Shown: in pieces, positions 14,475 through 15,428 of the stretch
How positions within the stretch are numbered: the first letter of the stretch is position 1
How the letters are laid out: each line of letters opens with the position of its first letter
Assembly: GCA_900557315.1 (NCBI GenBank)
Contig: USSI01000013.1
Span: 1 to 15,428, forward strand
Source of the DNA: an uncultured Butyricicoccus sp.
GTDB taxonomy: Bacteria > Bacillota > Clostridia > Oscillospirales > Butyricicoccaceae
Direction: 5' to 3'
Length of the DNA stretch: 15,428 nucleotides
Position numbers and translations under genes: made by a program
Notes under the pieces: generated by a model
What the model saw: only the letters and a program-made list of their open reading frames with translations
The model's database searches: none
Told to the model about the DNA's origin: nothing

Positions 14475-15272
14475 TTACTTCTGCGGCGGGATATCGCCCA
14501 CGCCGTTCAGGATATAATGCGGCCGGTAGGCGTAGTTTTCCACATCCTCGGTGGTGGTGCAGCCGGACAGCACAAGCACCGTGTCCAGACCGGTCTCGAT
14601 GCCCGCGACAATATCGGTGTCCATGCGGTCGCCGACCATCACCGCCTCGTGCGAGTGCACGCCCAGCAGGCGCAGGCCGGTGCGCATCATCAACGGGTTG
14701 GGCTTGCCGACGTAGTAGGCCTGCTTTCCGGTCGCCAGCTCGATCGGGGAGACGAGCGCGCGGCAGGCGGGGATGATGCCCTGCTCGGAGGGGCCGGTCA
14801 GGTCAGAGTTGGTCGCGATCAGGCGCGCGCCCTTGTTGATGAGATCGACCGCCTTGAGGATGGTCTGGTAGTTGTAGGTGTTGGTTTCGCCCGCGATGAC
14901 ATAGTCCGGGTCAACGTCGTTCATCACAATGCCCGCTTCGTACAGCGCGCCGACCAGGCCGGGCGCGCCGATGACATAGGCAGAAGCGCCGGGTTTCTGG
15001 CTGGCGATAAACTTCGCGGTTGCGAGGGCGGAGGTATAGAAATGCTCCTCTCCGATGTCAAGCCCCATGCGCGCCAGCTTCTGCTGCAGCTCGAGCGGCG
15101 AGCGTTCGGACGAATTGGTCAGGAACAGGAAGCTCTTGTTTTCCTTCTGAAGCCAGTCCACGAATTCGGGCACACCGTTCAGCAGGCGGTTGCCGTGATA
15201 GATGACACCGTCCATATCGCAGATAAAGCCCTTTTTCGAGCGGAGCTGATCCAGTTTATCATTCATGTTCAT
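14475..15272 (-). CDS. NagD-like HAD-superfamily (subclass IIA) phosphatase
   Basis: 265 residues, cytosolic Mg-dependent phosphatase. HAD motif I is FICDMDGVIYHG (16-27; nucleophile Asp19 and acid/base Asp21). Motif II is LFLTNSSERSP (49-59). The motif III lysine is Lys190 in YYVGKPNPLMM, and motif IV is VMVGDRMDTDI (211-221; Asp215, Asp220). The cap between motifs II and III (about 75-180), including LIATNSDLTGPSEQGIIPACRAL, is the C2 type of the NagD/p-nitrophenylphosphatase group. E. coli NagD dephosphorylates UMP, but substrates in this subclass vary. The first ATG (15272, MNMNDKL) has AAAGGAG 9 nt upstream; the second at 15266 is possible. It is flanked by its own promoter and terminator, so monocistronic. 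Confidence 0.93.
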   Translation of the reverse strand: MNMNDKLDQLRSKKGFICDMDGVIYHGNRLLNGVPEFVDWLQKENKSFLFLTNSSERSPLELQQKLARMGLDIGEEHFYTSALATAKFIASQKPGASAYVIGAPGLVGALYEAGIVMNDVDPDYVIAGETNTYNYQTILKAVDLINKGARLIATNSDLTGPSEQGIIPACRALVSPIELATGKQAYYVGKPNPLMMRTGLRLLGVHSHEAVMVGDRMDTDIVAGIETGLDTVLVLSGCTTTEDVENYAYRPHYILNGVGDIPPQK

Positions 15273-15313
15273 GCAGTGTTTCTCCTTTCGGTGCATACTC
15301 CAATCCAATTCTT

Positions 15314-15342
15314 ATTATGCGGACAAAGCGGGCTGCCGTCAA
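15314..15342 (-). promoter_or_regulatory. Promoter of the HAD phosphatase gene
   Basis: On the minus strand -35 TTGACG (15342-15337) and -10 CATAAT (15319-15314) each match consensus at five of six positions with a 17-bp spacer. The leader is about 34 nt. Confidence 0.7.
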
Positions 15343-15377
15343 GGGGGGAGCGGTGGGGGAACTGTAAAAAAGTTGTT

Positions 15378-15416
15378 AAAAACCCCGGCAGGCCTGGATG
15401 CGCAGCAGGCCCGGGC
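15378..15416 (-). terminator. Terminator of a minus-strand gene beyond the right edge
   Basis: On the minus strand a stem of CCCGG/CCGGG plus GCCTG/CAGGC (with a 3-nt bulge) around a 9-nt loop is followed by GTTTTTAA. It implies a minus-strand gene ending just outside the window. Bases 15343-15377 hold nothing I recognise. Confidence 0.6.
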
Positions 15417-15428
15417 AAAAGAAAACGC

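Overview
The window looks like chromosome of a GC-rich, low-G+C-phylum (Firmicutes) anaerobe, most likely a gut Clostridia/Oscillospiraceae-type bacterium. This is inferred from strong purine-rich Shine-Dalgarno sites, sigma-A-type promoters, hairpin-plus-T-tract terminators, and families common in that group (CmpB-like permease, YczE-type membrane protein, NagD-like HAD, OmpR-type two-component pair). No rRNA, tRNA, CRISPR array, insertion sequence or phage gene was seen.

Layout. 1-1491 (+): the 3' end of a CmpB-like membrane protein, then a zinc-ribbon/one-TM protein with its own promoter and a strong terminator. 1492-1735: non-coding or doubtful, rich in inverted repeats. 1736-3688: an aldo/keto reductase (-) divergent from a LysR-type regulator (+). 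3689-3957: convergent spacer with hairpins. 3958-7271 (-): YczE-like membrane protein, threonine aldolase, GNAT acetyltransferase and a YheO/DauR-type regulator. The regulator has a near-perfect promoter and is followed by a terminator overlapping a possible promoter. 7272-7539: AT-rich divergent control region. 7540-11855 (+): RidA, a long tryptophanase-like lyase, a sodium-dependent (NSS) transporter and a PsiE-like membrane protein. 11856-14388 (-): a two-component system. 14420-15342 (-): a NagD-like HAD phosphatase with clear promoter and terminator. The right edge carries the terminator of an upstream minus-strand gene.

How the genes may work together. The centre is a divergent amino-acid catabolism locus. 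An NSS symporter would import an amino acid, probably aromatic. The PLP-dependent lyase would cleave it by alpha,beta-elimination to (for tryptophan) indole plus 2-aminoacrylate. RidA would speed deamination of that reactive enamine to pyruvate and ammonia. The divergent YheO-type regulator is the obvious candidate controller. The lyase is the most unusual protein: it keeps tryptophanase-type catalytic and specificity residues but is about 80 residues longer than E. coli TnaA, with an internal insertion just after the active-site tyrosine. A 148-nt possibly structured leader precedes it and tandem hairpins follow it. All function calls are by-eye family recognition; no searches were run.
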